DNA of 58,165 nucleotides from an uncultured Lachnospiraceae bacterium (GTDB taxonomy: Bacteria; Bacillota; Clostridia; Lachnospirales; Lachnospiraceae): the NCBI GenBank assembly GCA_934408585.1, contig CAKRVA010000009.1, positions 1-58,165 on the forward strand, read 5' to 3'. The notes beneath the pieces were generated by a model. It ran no database searches, had not been told where the DNA came from, and worked only from the letters and a program-made list of their open reading frames with translations. Both the position numbers and the translations under genes were made by a program. Positions 1-8,720 of the stretch are shown here, piece by piece. Within the stretch, counting starts at the first letter, position 1, and each line of letters begins with the position of its first letter.

Positions 1-330
1 CCCTCTGTCGCTCGCTTCGCTGGGTTGTTTTTGAACTTTTCCGCTCGCTATACCCTCCCCCGCTCGCTTCGCTGGGTTGTTTTTGAACTTTTCCGCTCAC
101 TATACCCTCTGTCGCTCGCTTCGCTGGGTTGTTTTTGAACTTTTCCGCTCGCTATACCCTCCCCCGCTCGCTTCGCTGGGTGGTTTTCGCACTTTTCCAT
201 CCGCTATACCCTCCTTCGCTCGCTTCCCTGGGTTGTTTTCGATCTTTCCGCTCGCTACACCCTCTGTCGCTCGCTTCGCTGGGTTGTTTTCGCACCTTTC
301 CGCTCGCTATACCCTCCGACGCCCGCTTAA
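1..330. repeat. Tandem repeat array 1, 52-bp period
   Basis: At least six units follow one another and the array runs off the left edge of the window. The landmark TACCCTC (CACCCTC once) recurs at 51, 103, 155, 207, 258 and 310, so the period is 52 bp with one 51-bp step. Each unit carries GGGTNG or GGGTTG 23 bp after the start of TACCC, then a T-rich run, then a pyrimidine-rich stretch ending in CTATA. ACCC and GGGT could pair around an 18-base loop. The last copy decays near 320-330. Spacing and architecture match the two arrays at 18651-18920 and 19749-20170, in the same orientation. Between 331 and 415 only degenerate sequence with short AAAGTTTGC repeats is seen. Confidence 0.9.
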
Positions 331-415
331 AAGTTTGCCTCAAAGTTTGCTCCAGTGCTCGCTCCACAACTCACGCCATCAAACAAACGCTCGCTAACAA
401 CCATCCAAAATGTCT

Positions 416-1063
416 TTATTGCAGAATTGCATTCCAATCATCGACCTTAGCAAGGCTGGGATAGGCATAATCTGCCCCCAGCGTCTGATAGAACGGTCCG
501 ACTCCGAGCGAACGCATGCCACCTGCCTTGGCTGCCTGGATTCCGGCTGCCGAGTCTTCCACTACAACACAATCTTTCGGCTCCAATCCCATTTTACGGG
601 CTGCCACTAAAAACACTTCCGGATCCGGCTTTGACTTTGTGGTATCCAAGCCGCAACTCACCTGATTCAGATAAGGAGAGAGAATTGTTTTATCTAAAAT
701 CATCGGTGCATTTTTACTGGCAGACCCTACCGAAAGAAGTAAATTTTTCTTTTTCAGGTCGGAAAGCACGTCATAAACTCCCTCTAAGGTTGCCCCTTTG
801 TCCATTTTCTGTAATAACTCCAGATAATAGGAATTCTTGCGCTCTGCCAATTCCACTTTTTCTTCCTCTGTATATGTTTTATCTGACTTTTCCAAAACGA
901 CCTCCAAAGATGCCATTCTGCTGACACCTCGCTGCCGCTCATTATCTTCTCTCGTAAATCCGGTAATTCCAAGTTCGTCTGCCAGACGTTTCCATGCCTG
1001 ATAATGAAGTTCATCTGTTGAAACAAGAACTCCATCCAAATCAAATATAATTCCTTTAATCAT
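416..1063 (-). CDS. pgmB: beta-phosphoglucomutase
   Basis: This cytosolic HAD-superfamily enzyme interconverts beta-glucose-1-phosphate and glucose-6-phosphate. The N-terminus carries the nucleophile motif DLDGV (DxD around residues 8-10), a helical cap follows, and motif IV (VVVEDSAAGIQAA) with the magnesium-binding ED lies near residue 168. The 215-residue length is normal for PgmB. The second of two adjacent ATG codons is chosen because GAGG lies 5 bases before it; the first would be only 2 bases away. The gene diverges from the LacI gene, and a GTTTAACGTTAAAC operator lies between them. With two GH65 enzymes nearby its job is clear: it feeds the beta-glucose-1-phosphate released by phosphorolysis into glycolysis. 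Confidence 0.93.
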   Translation of the reverse strand: MIKGIIFDLDGVLVSTDELHYQAWKRLADELGITGFTREDNERQRGVSRMASLEVVLEKSDKTYTEEEKVELAERKNSYYLELLQKMDKGATLEGVYDVLSDLKKKNLLLSVGSASKNAPMILDKTILSPYLNQVSCGLDTTKSKPDPEVFLVAARKMGLEPKDCVVVEDSAAGIQAAKAGGMRSLGVGPFYQTLGADYAYPSLAKVDDWNAILQ

Positions 1064-1101
1064 CATTTCCTCTTTCCGCGTTAAAACAAACGCTTTATTG
1101 A

Positions 1102-1130
1102 TTGTCTTTTTGTCTGTTTCATGCTAAAAT
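1102..1130 (+). promoter_or_regulatory. Candidate sigma-A promoter of the lacI gene
   Basis: TTGTCT at 1102-1107 and TAAAAT at 1125-1130 are separated by 17 bases and point at the lacI gene. The palindromic operator at 1148-1161 lies just downstream, where a bound repressor would block initiation or early elongation. This suggests autoregulation. The leader to the start codon would be about 170 bases. Confidence 0.5.
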
Positions 1131-1147
1131 TATTTTGTATTTAATAT

Positions 1148-1161
1148 GTTTAACGTTAAAC
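1148..1161. promoter_or_regulatory. LacI-family operator, copy 1
   Basis: GTTTAACGTTAAAC is a perfect 14-bp palindrome with a central CG step, typical of LacI-family operators. It sits between the divergent pgmB and lacI genes. Identical copies occur at 10245-10258, 10355-10368 and 10609-10622. A weaker AACGTTAA element overlaps 1284-1291, just before the lacI ribosome binding site. Confidence 0.85.
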
Positions 1162-1178
1162 GTCGTCTGCACCACCCT

Positions 1179-1245
1179 CAGCTACACGGACTTTATGCAC
1201 TTTATATCATGAACGCTCAGCTGCACGGACTCTAGTCACTTTATA
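1179..1245. repeat. 28-bp direct repeat pair in the lacI leader
   Basis: Two similar 28-base stretches start at 1179 and 1218, a 39-base offset. Both begin CAGCT, share CACGGACT and end in CACTTTATA, with a few mismatches between them. They lie in the untranslated leader between the operator and the lacI start codon. No coding frame or hairpin explains them, and their role is unknown. Confidence 0.6.
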
Positions 1246-1306
1246 CCTGACAGCTGAGCTTTCATAATCTGCCAGATGACCTCAACGTTAATAAGAAGGA
1301 GTTTCT

Positions 1307-2317
1307 ATGGTTACAATACGAGATATTGCTCAGGCAACAGGCGTTAGTGCTACTACCGTTTCCAATGTAATACACGGGAAATCCAACCGTGTTTCTGCGG
1401 AAACGATTCAGAATATCAATGATGCCATCAAGCGTCTGGGATATGTTCCAAACATGTCTGCGCGTGCATTGGTTTCAAATTCATCCAAGGTGATTGGTTT
1501 TATTAACCATGTCATCACCGACGAAAATGCAAACTTTATGGAGGACCCTTTCCATTCGTCTTCCATCGGTGCTATCGAAAATATTTTGCGTGAAAACGGA
1601 TATTATCTTATGCTCCGTACCGTAAAAACAGCCGAAGAGCTGGTTGCCTTTTTACAAAACTGGAATGTTGACGGTCTGTTCTTTACCGGTGTTTTCAAGG
1701 ATAAATTCTTTGAATCCATTGATGGCTTAAACATTCCCGTTGTTCTCATTGATAGCTACGTTCATCCCCCACACATCTGTAATGTTGGTCTGGAAGACTT
1801 TACCGGAAGCTATCATGCCACATGTCACCTGATTGAGAAAGGACATCGTAACATTGGTTTTGCCTCTCCGAGCATTAAAGACGGCGGTGTTCTTCAGGAA
1901 CGTTTTCTCGGTTACAAAGCTGCACTTGCCGAGCATGGCATTCCTTTTCACAAGGAATATGTTTTCCAGCAGGAAATGGACATTGCCTCCTGTGCACTTG
2001 CCAGTGATGAAATCGTAAAATTCCCTGAGATTACCGGACTCGTTGTTACTGCCGATATCATGGCAGCCGGTATTATCCGGGGTCTACGGTCCCATGGCAA
2101 AAGTGTTCCGGATGATATTTCCGTTGTCGGATTCGACGATATCAACATTGCCCAGTTGATTACTCCTGCACTTACGACCATCCATCAGGATATGAATCTG
2201 AAAGGACGTCTTGCCGTAGAATATATGCTACAGCTTCTTGCAGGGAAACATCCGGAAAGCACTAATATTACCTTGCCTACCCGGCTTGTTATCCGGGACA
2301 GTGTCAAAGAGCTTTAA
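1307..2317 (+). CDS. LacI-family transcriptional repressor
   Basis: The protein starts with a LacI-type helix-turn-helix and hinge (TIRDIAQATGVSATTVSNVI, residues 3-22, then a hinge ending GYVPN). A periplasmic-binding-protein-like sugar-sensing domain follows, with the family signature VVGFDDI near residue 275. Its 336 residues are the usual length. AAGGAG lies 5 bases before the ATG. It is the obvious regulator of the palindrome GTTTAACGTTAAAC, found before its own gene, before the sugar-binding protein gene and before the chemoreceptor gene. The inducer is unknown; a disaccharide or glucose phosphate is inferred. Its 3' end overlaps the end of the convergent GH65 gene by 14 bp. Confidence 0.92.
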   Translation: MVTIRDIAQATGVSATTVSNVIHGKSNRVSAETIQNINDAIKRLGYVPNMSARALVSNSSKVIGFINHVITDENANFMEDPFHSSSIGAIENILRENGYYLMLRTVKTAEELVAFLQNWNVDGLFFTGVFKDKFFESIDGLNIPVVLIDSYVHPPHICNVGLEDFTGSYHATCHLIEKGHRNIGFASPSIKDGGVLQERFLGYKAALAEHGIPFHKEYVFQQEMDIASCALASDEIVKFPEITGLVVTADIMAAGIIRGLRSHGKSVPDDISVVGFDDINIAQLITPALTTIHQDMNLKGRLAVEYMLQLLAGKHPESTNITLPTRLVIRDSVKEL

Positions 2318-4484
2318 TATCTCCTGTTTTCCCTTTGATTTTTACTTCATACTCTTTCTGCCGATAGAAGATATGGAATTCCATCTCTTCTATCTGCGGT
2401 GGAAGATTCGGTTCGCAAACCAGTTCTCCATTCTCTTCATGAATTCCGGCAAATCCTTCAATTGCCGTCATATATGCAGCACCCGCTGCGGCAGGATGTG
2501 TTCCTCCAATATAAACAAGACCTGCCCATTCTTTTCCTCCGCCCCGCAAATCAGATAACGCCGACTTCATAAAGAACGGGTATGCTCTTTCCGGCATTCC
2601 GATTTTGCATGCCAGCATTGCATACATTCCTGCACTCAGGGAAGAGCCATGCTCTGTTCTGGGTTCATAATATTCCCAGTTTGCTTTCAGAATTTCTTTG
2701 GAATATTCCTTACTGAAAAGATTCAGCCACGTCACAACATCTGCCTGCTTAATCACCTGGGTATGGGAAGCAACACCGTAAGCACCTCCCCAGTATTCCT
2801 TTTCATGTAGAAGTCTGCTTCGTACTTCATCGATGGAAACATCCTCCAACTGAAAATACCCGTCAAACTGTTCCATGACATTTTTATGTGCACTGTCTTC
2901 TTTTGGTTGTGGAAGATATAACTTATCTGCTGCATCCTGAAATGCCTCAGGAAGTCCCATTCCAACATATTCTGCCGGCACGTTTCCTTCCTTTTCGGCA
3001 TCCTTTAAAAGCTGTGCTGCCTTTTCCAAAGTATATTTTGCCATACGGTTCGTATAACCATTGTTATTGACACGTTCATGGTATTCATCCGGTCCGATGA
3101 CATCATGAATTTCATAATTGGATTTTCCGAATCTGCGTGTCAGCAAGCTGCAGTAAAAACGGGCACATTCCACAACGGTACGAATGCCGTCCTCATCAAG
3201 AAGACTCTTATCTCCACTCCACTCCACATAACGGAAAATTCCATATACAATCGCCGCTGAAATATGTACCTGCTTATCCTTAAAAAAGGTCCGCATCGGC
3301 CGTCCCGTAAATACATCGGTGACATTGTAGTCCGAGCACGCATCATAGCCGCCCTCCTGACTTTCCCATGCATAAAATGCACCGTCATAGCCATAGGAGG
3401 CTGCTTTTTCTTTTGCACCTTTCAGCGTATCAATTCGATATTTCAGTAACGTTCTTGCTGTTTCCGGGTCTGTGAACAGGAAAAAGTCCAACATAAACAT
3501 TTCTGTATCCCAGAACACTGCCCCTTTATAAGTCTGACCGGACAATCCTCTTGCGGGGATCGACAGACTCTTTGTATGTCTTGGTGCAATCGAATGCAAA
3601 TGATAAAGAGAATAGTTTAATGCACGCATTGCAGCATCGTCCCCTTTTATCTTTACTTCCGAATGTTTCCAGAGGTTTTCCCAATATTCTTTATGCAGTT
3701 CCAATGCCGCTTTGTAATCTCCGGCACATCTTGCATTTATTTTTCCAAGCACATCCTCCAATGGATTTTCGGTATCCTTGCCCGTCGCAATCTGAATCCA
3801 TTTTTCAATGACACATTTTTCATCCGGCTTTGTAATGAAAAACAATCGGTGGAGAATTTTCTGCTCGCGCATTTCTACTTTCCGCTCAATTGGATATGTT
3901 GAAAAGACCTTTTCGGCTACGGCAACCGGAATCTTTTCTTCAAACGTTCTGAATGTGGCAAAAAGCACATCCTCCCGTTCTTCCATCTGAAGCTCTGTCA
4001 TGTGTGGACCGTTCAAATCCCATACATCACTGTCAATCCCTGTTACCAGTTCTATATCCGCATGAAAATTTGCTGAAATGGTAAACCGCATTCCAATACT
4101 TTGCTTTGTTTTCATATCTGCAAACCGTTCTGTTTCCAGAATGACTTTCCCTCTTGCCGCACGGAAGGCAGTTGTCCGTCTGAAAATGCCATGACGATAA
4201 TCCAGCTCCATTTTATGGGATTCCAGATTTTCTTCATTGAGCTCCATGGTCTTTCCATCTACTCTGAGATAGGAATAGCAGCCATTTGGCAGATTAATCG
4301 GTTCTCTCCATCCGGAAGACCGGTCGTAAATCCCTGCCAGATTGATTGCCGGAAGCTGCTCTTTGGTAGCTTCTTCCAACGTTCCCCGGATTCCAAGATA
4401 ACCATTTCCAATCAGAAACCGGTTTCCCAATGCCGCTGCGTCTTCTTTGCTATATCCTTCTTGCGTAATTATCCAATCCAACAT
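2304..4484 (-). CDS. GH65 disaccharide phosphorylase (canonical active site)
   Basis: A cytosolic glycoside hydrolase family 65 enzyme, expected to cleave an alpha-linked glucose disaccharide with phosphate to beta-glucose-1-phosphate and a sugar. The N-terminal beta-sandwich is followed by an (alpha/alpha)6 barrel with FWDTE near 325 and the general-acid motif IGPDEYHERVNNN, the Glu near residue 467. The motif HGSSLS near the C-terminal end of the barrel is the phosphate-binding signature of the phosphorylases, which argues against a hydrolase. The ATG at 4484 is chosen because AGGAG lies 7 bases upstream; an ATG 15 bases earlier lacks such a site. At 726 residues it is slightly short for the family. 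Maltose, kojibiose or trehalose specificity cannot be decided by eye. Confidence 0.88.
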   Translation of the reverse strand: MLDWIITQEGYSKEDAAALGNRFLIGNGYLGIRGTLEEATKEQLPAINLAGIYDRSSGWREPINLPNGCYSYLRVDGKTMELNEENLESHKMELDYRHGIFRRTTAFRAARGKVILETERFADMKTKQSIGMRFTISANFHADIELVTGIDSDVWDLNGPHMTELQMEEREDVLFATFRTFEEKIPVAVAEKVFSTYPIERKVEMREQKILHRLFFITKPDEKCVIEKWIQIATGKDTENPLEDVLGKINARCAGDYKAALELHKEYWENLWKHSEVKIKGDDAAMRALNYSLYHLHSIAPRHTKSLSIPARGLSGQTYKGAVFWDTEMFMLDFFLFTDPETARTLLKYRIDTLKGAKEKAASYGYDGAFYAWESQEGGYDACSDYNVTDVFTGRPMRTFFKDKQVHISAAIVYGIFRYVEWSGDKSLLDEDGIRTVVECARFYCSLLTRRFGKSNYEIHDVIGPDEYHERVNNNGYTNRMAKYTLEKAAQLLKDAEKEGNVPAEYVGMGLPEAFQDAADKLYLPQPKEDSAHKNVMEQFDGYFQLEDVSIDEVRSRLLHEKEYWGGAYGVASHTQVIKQADVVTWLNLFSKEYSKEILKANWEYYEPRTEHGSSLSAGMYAMLACKIGMPERAYPFFMKSALSDLRGGGKEWAGLVYIGGTHPAAAGAAYMTAIEGFAGIHEENGELVCEPNLPPQIEEMEFHIFYRQKEYEVKIKGKTGDIKAL

Positions 4485-4504
4485 ATTTCCACTCCTCATT
4501 TTGA

Positions 4505-6787
4505 TTATTGAAATTCTGCGGGTATTGTAATTCTCTGTTCTTTTTCCGTAACTTCTATCTCATTTCCATATATCTGCAATGCGATTTTTTCGCCTTTCAG
4601 ACACCGGATGCATACTTCTTTTTTCTCGACCTGCACCTCGAGAATCGTATTTTTGTAAACAATCCGAAAACGATACTTGTTCCACTTCTCCGGAATGGTT
4701 GGTGCAAGGCTGATTCCTTCTCCATCACTTCTCAATCCGCCAAAACCATATACAATGTTCATCCATGCTGCTGCAATGGATGTGGTATGAATTCCTTCCG
4801 AACTGTTACGGTTGTAATTGTCCAAATCCATTCTTGTCGCAAACTGGAAAAACTCATACGATTCCTTTTTCTTCCCGAGCTGGGAAGCCAATATGGAATG
4901 TACCGATGGGGACAGTGAGCTTTCATGAATGCACTTCGGTTCATAATACTCATAATTTTTCTTTAACGTTTCTTTATCAAAGCTGGAGTTAAACAACAGT
5001 AAAAACATCAACACATCCGGCTGTTTAATCATGTCATTCCGATAAATCCGGTCATATGTCCAGTGACTGTACAGTGGAAATTCCTCGATGGGAATAGCAT
5101 CAATATCAATATGTGGCAAATCGGAAAATCCCTGATGCTGTTCATAAATTCCATTTTCTTTGTCATAAGGAATATACATACGCTCTGCTTTTTCCTTGAA
5201 GTCCTGTAATTCCTCTGCATTTAGTCCAACCTTTTTGGCAACCAGGTCATATTTTTCCTGTGAATACTTTTTTACCTGCTCCGCTGCTTCCAATGTGTAT
5301 TGAAACGTAAATCGTCCCATAAAATTGGTATAACAATTATGATTTACCATCATCTGGAATTCGTCAGGTCCCATTACGCCATAAAATCCAAAATATCCGT
5401 TTTTTGCACTGTATGCGCCTCTTGAGGCAAGCATCCGGCTGATTTCAATTAACATTTCCAAACCATAGTCTGCAAGGAAATCCATGTCCTCCATTAATTT
5501 TTCATAAATCCAGATTCCATAAGCAACTGCCGTAGAAGCCTGTAGTTGAAGGCTTGCATGCTGCCAGAGATTACAGCACTCTCTGCCACTGATGGTTGCA
5601 ATCGGATAAAAAGCACCCTTGCAATCAAGTTCTCCGGCACGCTTTTTTGCCTCTTCAAGAGTGGCATACCGGAAGTAAAGCAGATTTCTTGCTGCTTCTT
5701 TGTTATGAAACAGAAAGAACGGCAGGCAGTATGTTTCTGTATCCCAAAATGCATTTCCATTGTATGCTTCACCGGTCAATCCCTTGGCACCAATATTGGC
5801 TCCCGGTACCGCACCATGATAAGTCTGATACATCTGGAAAATGCAATAACGGATTCCCTGCTGGTTTTCCTCATCGCCTTCAATGGAAATATCTGATTTT
5901 TCCCAGGTCTTTTCCCACCAGGATGTATTTTCTTCCAAAAGACTCCGGTAGGTATATTCATCTATCGATTTTATGACAGATTCGCGTCTGTCTTTTGCAA
6001 CCATCGGAGTTATATTGCAGACAAGTTTATCCAGTGTCTTGCAATCCCCTTTATGGAAATCCATCTGATAAGAAATTGCTACCGTTTTGTCTTCTGTCTG
6101 CTCTTCTTTTTTCCCTTCGGTAAAATCACCTTGGAATACACATCTGCTTTCCACCGCCATATGTGTATTACGGGACTCTCCGCAAATCAGGCAGCTGTTC
6201 TCCTGCATCTTTTTATCTTTTACATCCCATAACCGCAGATGTTCATTGACATGCAGTGTATCAAAATCAAGACCGCCAAGAACCGTAACACTGCCCTCGT
6301 AGTCCACAGATGTTACCACCACACGTTGTACGGCATATTCCATATGTACCATGGACAACAACCGTTCCAGCCGGATTTTCAACTTACCGTTTCCGGTTTT
6401 CCATAAAAATTCACGTGTCAAAAGTCCGGTTTTTAAATCAAGTTCCCGATGAAAATCTTCTATGGAAGCATTTGCAAGATTAAGGCTCTCATTTTCTGCC
6501 ATAATCCGCAGGTATAGCCAATCCACGGCATTTACCATAAATTCCGTTTCATGAATGATTCCCTTGTATCCCTGTCCCGGTATGGTTCTCTTTTCGTACA
6601 CACCGTTAAAGTAGCTTCCAAGCAGAGTCTCACCGCCATAGCCTTCCTCAAAATAGCCGCGAACTCCCATATATTCATTTCCAAGGGAAAAAATCGATTC
6701 CCCTACCATTGCATAGTCCGGGTTAAAGCCTTCCTCAATTACCTTCCATGGTTCCACTTTAAAATATCTGTCTGCAACTTTAGCCAT
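4505..6787 (-). CDS. GH65 family glycosyl phosphorylase, variant active-site motif
   Basis: A second GH65 enzyme of 760 residues lies upstream of the first in the same operon. It shows the same architecture: FWDTE near 348, the general acid in VMGPDEF at Glu476, and HESSLSPSVH, a variant of the HGSSLS phosphate-binding signature. The region after the catalytic Glu reads QMMVNHNCYTN instead of HERVNNNGYTN, so the acceptor subsite should differ from that of its neighbour. GH65 includes phosphorylases for nigerose, glucosyl-rhamnose and glucosyl-glycerol, and this variant could be one of those. AGGAAGG precedes the ATG by 8 bases. Phosphorylase activity is inferred from the SSLS motif and the linked pgmB gene. 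Confidence 0.85.
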   Translation of the reverse strand: MAKVADRYFKVEPWKVIEEGFNPDYAMVGESIFSLGNEYMGVRGYFEEGYGGETLLGSYFNGVYEKRTIPGQGYKGIIHETEFMVNAVDWLYLRIMAENESLNLANASIEDFHRELDLKTGLLTREFLWKTGNGKLKIRLERLLSMVHMEYAVQRVVVTSVDYEGSVTVLGGLDFDTLHVNEHLRLWDVKDKKMQENSCLICGESRNTHMAVESRCVFQGDFTEGKKEEQTEDKTVAISYQMDFHKGDCKTLDKLVCNITPMVAKDRRESVIKSIDEYTYRSLLEENTSWWEKTWEKSDISIEGDEENQQGIRYCIFQMYQTYHGAVPGANIGAKGLTGEAYNGNAFWDTETYCLPFFLFHNKEAARNLLYFRYATLEEAKKRAGELDCKGAFYPIATISGRECCNLWQHASLQLQASTAVAYGIWIYEKLMEDMDFLADYGLEMLIEISRMLASRGAYSAKNGYFGFYGVMGPDEFQMMVNHNCYTNFMGRFTFQYTLEAAEQVKKYSQEKYDLVAKKVGLNAEELQDFKEKAERMYIPYDKENGIYEQHQGFSDLPHIDIDAIPIEEFPLYSHWTYDRIYRNDMIKQPDVLMFLLLFNSSFDKETLKKNYEYYEPKCIHESSLSPSVHSILASQLGKKKESYEFFQFATRMDLDNYNRNSSEGIHTTSIAAAWMNIVYGFGGLRSDGEGISLAPTIPEKWNKYRFRIVYKNTILEVQVEKKEVCIRCLKGEKIALQIYGNEIEVTEKEQRITIPAEFQ

Positions 6788-6805
6788 CTCTATGTCCTTC
6801 CTAAG

Positions 6806-7684
6806 TTATCCTTTTACTGCACCTGCTGCTGCACCATCTGTAATCTGTTTCTGGAATATTGCAAAAATGATTGCCGGTGGAATAATCGCAAACAATGCTG
6901 CACGTAATACGCTTACGGCATCGGTTGGCGTATCCTTAAAGGAGAACAGCTTCACCATAACCGTTTCCTTTCCGGAGCCATTCAATACCAGATATGGCAA
7001 AAGGAAATCTGACCACGCTGCTGTCACTGCAAAAATTGCGACTACCACAATAATCGGTTTGGAAAGTGGCATCATGATTTTGAAAAAGGTCTGCCATACT
7101 CCACAGCCATCCAGTTTTGCTGCCTCTAACAATTCTTTTGGAATTTCCTCAAAAAACTGTTTAAAGAGAACTACATAAAATGCGTTTGCACCAAATGCAA
7201 GCCAAAGCGGAACAAAGCTTCCTTTCAATCCCACCAGATTGATGTTTCGGAACAATGCAACAATACTTGTTGTCCCGGGAATCAAAAGGCTCCACATTAC
7301 AAGTCCATATGCAATTTTATAACCCTTTGGCCGTAACACGCCGAGTCCATATGCGAGCAGTCCGTTAAAAAGGACGGCACATACGGTACTTCCGGCTACG
7401 GAAATCAATGAGTTTCTATAATACTTTACAAATTTAAATGCTTTCCAGGTTTCTGCGATTCTGCTCCAGTCAAAGTTTTCGGGCAGAATGGAAACATTTC
7501 TTGTGAATTCTTTAATATCCTTAAAGCTTGCAAAAAACACCCATAAAACCGGAAAAATACATATTACAACCATCAAAATACAAATCAGCATGATTACAAC
7601 TGCAAGCACCCGGGATTTTCCGGAATGCATATCGAAACCGCGGATTGCTCCGTCTTTTTTATTTTCATATTTATCAAAAAACAT
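6806..7684 (-). CDS. Carbohydrate ABC transporter permease (MalG type)
   Basis: An inner-membrane subunit of a CUT1 sugar importer, about 292 residues with six predicted hydrophobic segments. The cytoplasmic EAA loop (ELLEAAKLDGCGVWQTFFKI) near residue 195 docks on the ATPase. The ATG at 7684 is preferred because AGGAGG lies 7 bases upstream, whereas an ATG 6 bases earlier abuts that site. It follows the partner permease by about 12 bases and precedes the GH65 genes, so uptake and phosphorolysis are co-expressed. No ATPase gene is present in the cluster. Confidence 0.92.
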   Translation of the reverse strand: MFFDKYENKKDGAIRGFDMHSGKSRVLAVVIMLICILMVVICIFPVLWVFFASFKDIKEFTRNVSILPENFDWSRIAETWKAFKFVKYYRNSLISVAGSTVCAVLFNGLLAYGLGVLRPKGYKIAYGLVMWSLLIPGTTSIVALFRNINLVGLKGSFVPLWLAFGANAFYVVLFKQFFEEIPKELLEAAKLDGCGVWQTFFKIMMPLSKPIIVVVAIFAVTAAWSDFLLPYLVLNGSGKETVMVKLFSFKDTPTDAVSVLRAALFAIIPPAIIFAIFQKQITDGAAAGAVKG

Positions 7685-7696
7685 ATGCATCCCTCC

Positions 7697-8590
7697 TTAG
7701 CTTTCTTCTTTTTGTGCCGTTGCTTTCATATAGACACCGCTCAGAATTACAAGAATAATACAAATCAGTACGGAAAGAGCCGCCGCCTTCGGAACATGGT
7801 AATCACGATAGCCATAGCGATACATCAGCATCATCAAAGAAATACTTGCGTTGTTTGGTCCACCGTTTTTAAATACCAACGGTTCATATAAAATCTGGAA
7901 TACGGAAATTACCTGCAAAATCAACATGGTTTTTGCAATTCCCAAAACACTTGGAAGCGTTATGTAACGAATTCTCTGCCAGATACCTGCACCGTCAATC
8001 GTTGCTGCCTCATACAAATCAGGACTGATGCTGCTGATGTTTGCCATATAAATCAACGCCGTACTTCCGGCACTCTTCCAGGTCATCGTTATGATAATCA
8101 GCGGAATCGTCCAATGTGGATTATTCAGCCACTCATATGGTCCCAATCCGATTCTTTCCAACAGAATATTTAACACTCCCGTCTTTCCCGGAAGGAAGAA
8201 ATAACTCCAGATCCATATCGTTGCCAACGAGGGCATAATATTCGGAAAATAAACTGCCGTACGGAACAACCCTTTCAAGTGAACCGTTTCTGTTATCAGA
8301 ATACCAATGACCATTGGAACGAAAAATCCAATAATCAATGACCAGAATGTGTAGGAAAAAGTATTCCAAAAGGCTGCCTTGAAATCCACGTCGGTCAATA
8401 CTGCTTTGTAATTATCAAGCCCTGCAAAACCGGTTATGGTATAAAGCTTTGCATTACAAAATGAAAGTCTGATATTTTCCAGCAATGGTTCCCACACAAA
8501 AAAGGCAAACAACACAAGCGTTGGGAGCATAATCAGCCAGCCAAGTGTATCCTTTTTTCTCCATTTCTTTTTTTCTTTCCCCGTTTTCAT
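7697..8590 (-). CDS. Carbohydrate ABC transporter permease (MalF type)
   Basis: The other membrane subunit of the CUT1 importer, 297 residues with six hydrophobic segments and the EAA loop (YEAATIDGAGIWQRIRYITL) in the C-terminal half. The internal ATG at 8590 is the likely start: GGAGG lies 8 bases before it, while the ATG at 8605 has only a weak GGA. The basic N-terminus before the first membrane segment fits the positive-inside rule. It is separated from the upstream binding-protein gene by about 130 bases with a strong stem-loop, which suggests less permease than binding protein. Confidence 0.92.
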   Translation of the reverse strand: MKTGKEKKKWRKKDTLGWLIMLPTLVLFAFFVWEPLLENIRLSFCNAKLYTITGFAGLDNYKAVLTDVDFKAAFWNTFSYTFWSLIIGFFVPMVIGILITETVHLKGLFRTAVYFPNIMPSLATIWIWSYFFLPGKTGVLNILLERIGLGPYEWLNNPHWTIPLIIITMTWKSAGSTALIYMANISSISPDLYEAATIDGAGIWQRIRYITLPSVLGIAKTMLILQVISVFQILYEPLVFKNGGPNNASISLMMLMYRYGYRDYHVPKAAALSVLICIILVILSGVYMKATAQKEES

Positions 8591-8657
8591 ACCCGGTACC
8601 TCCATTTATTGTTTTCCTTTTTTCTATAGGAAACATTGAAAATATCTTTTTTTGAAA

Positions 8658-8696
8658 GAGGCTATGGCAATCAAGGAAAGGACATGCCATAGCCTC
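8658..8696 (-). promoter_or_regulatory. Intercistronic stem-loop between binding protein and permease genes
   Basis: A perfect 12-bp inverted repeat (GAGGCTATGGCA and TGCCATAGCCTC) encloses 15 bases. Read in the leftward direction of transcription it is followed by an A-run, not a T-run, so it is not a normal intrinsic terminator. Its position just 3' of the binding-protein gene resembles stems that protect the upstream message or partly attenuate the downstream permeases. Confidence 0.75.
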
Positions 8697-8720
8697 ATAA
8701 GAGCAAATTACATTGCCGGA

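Noticed and set aside
77..464. Overlapping rightward open frames over array 1
   Set aside because: They run through the tandem repeat, shift frame at each 52-bp unit and lack a ribosome binding site.
8590..8605. The upstream ATG at 8605 as start of the MalF-type permease
   Set aside because: The ATG at 8590 has GGAGG at 8 bases, while the upstream one has only a weak GGA.
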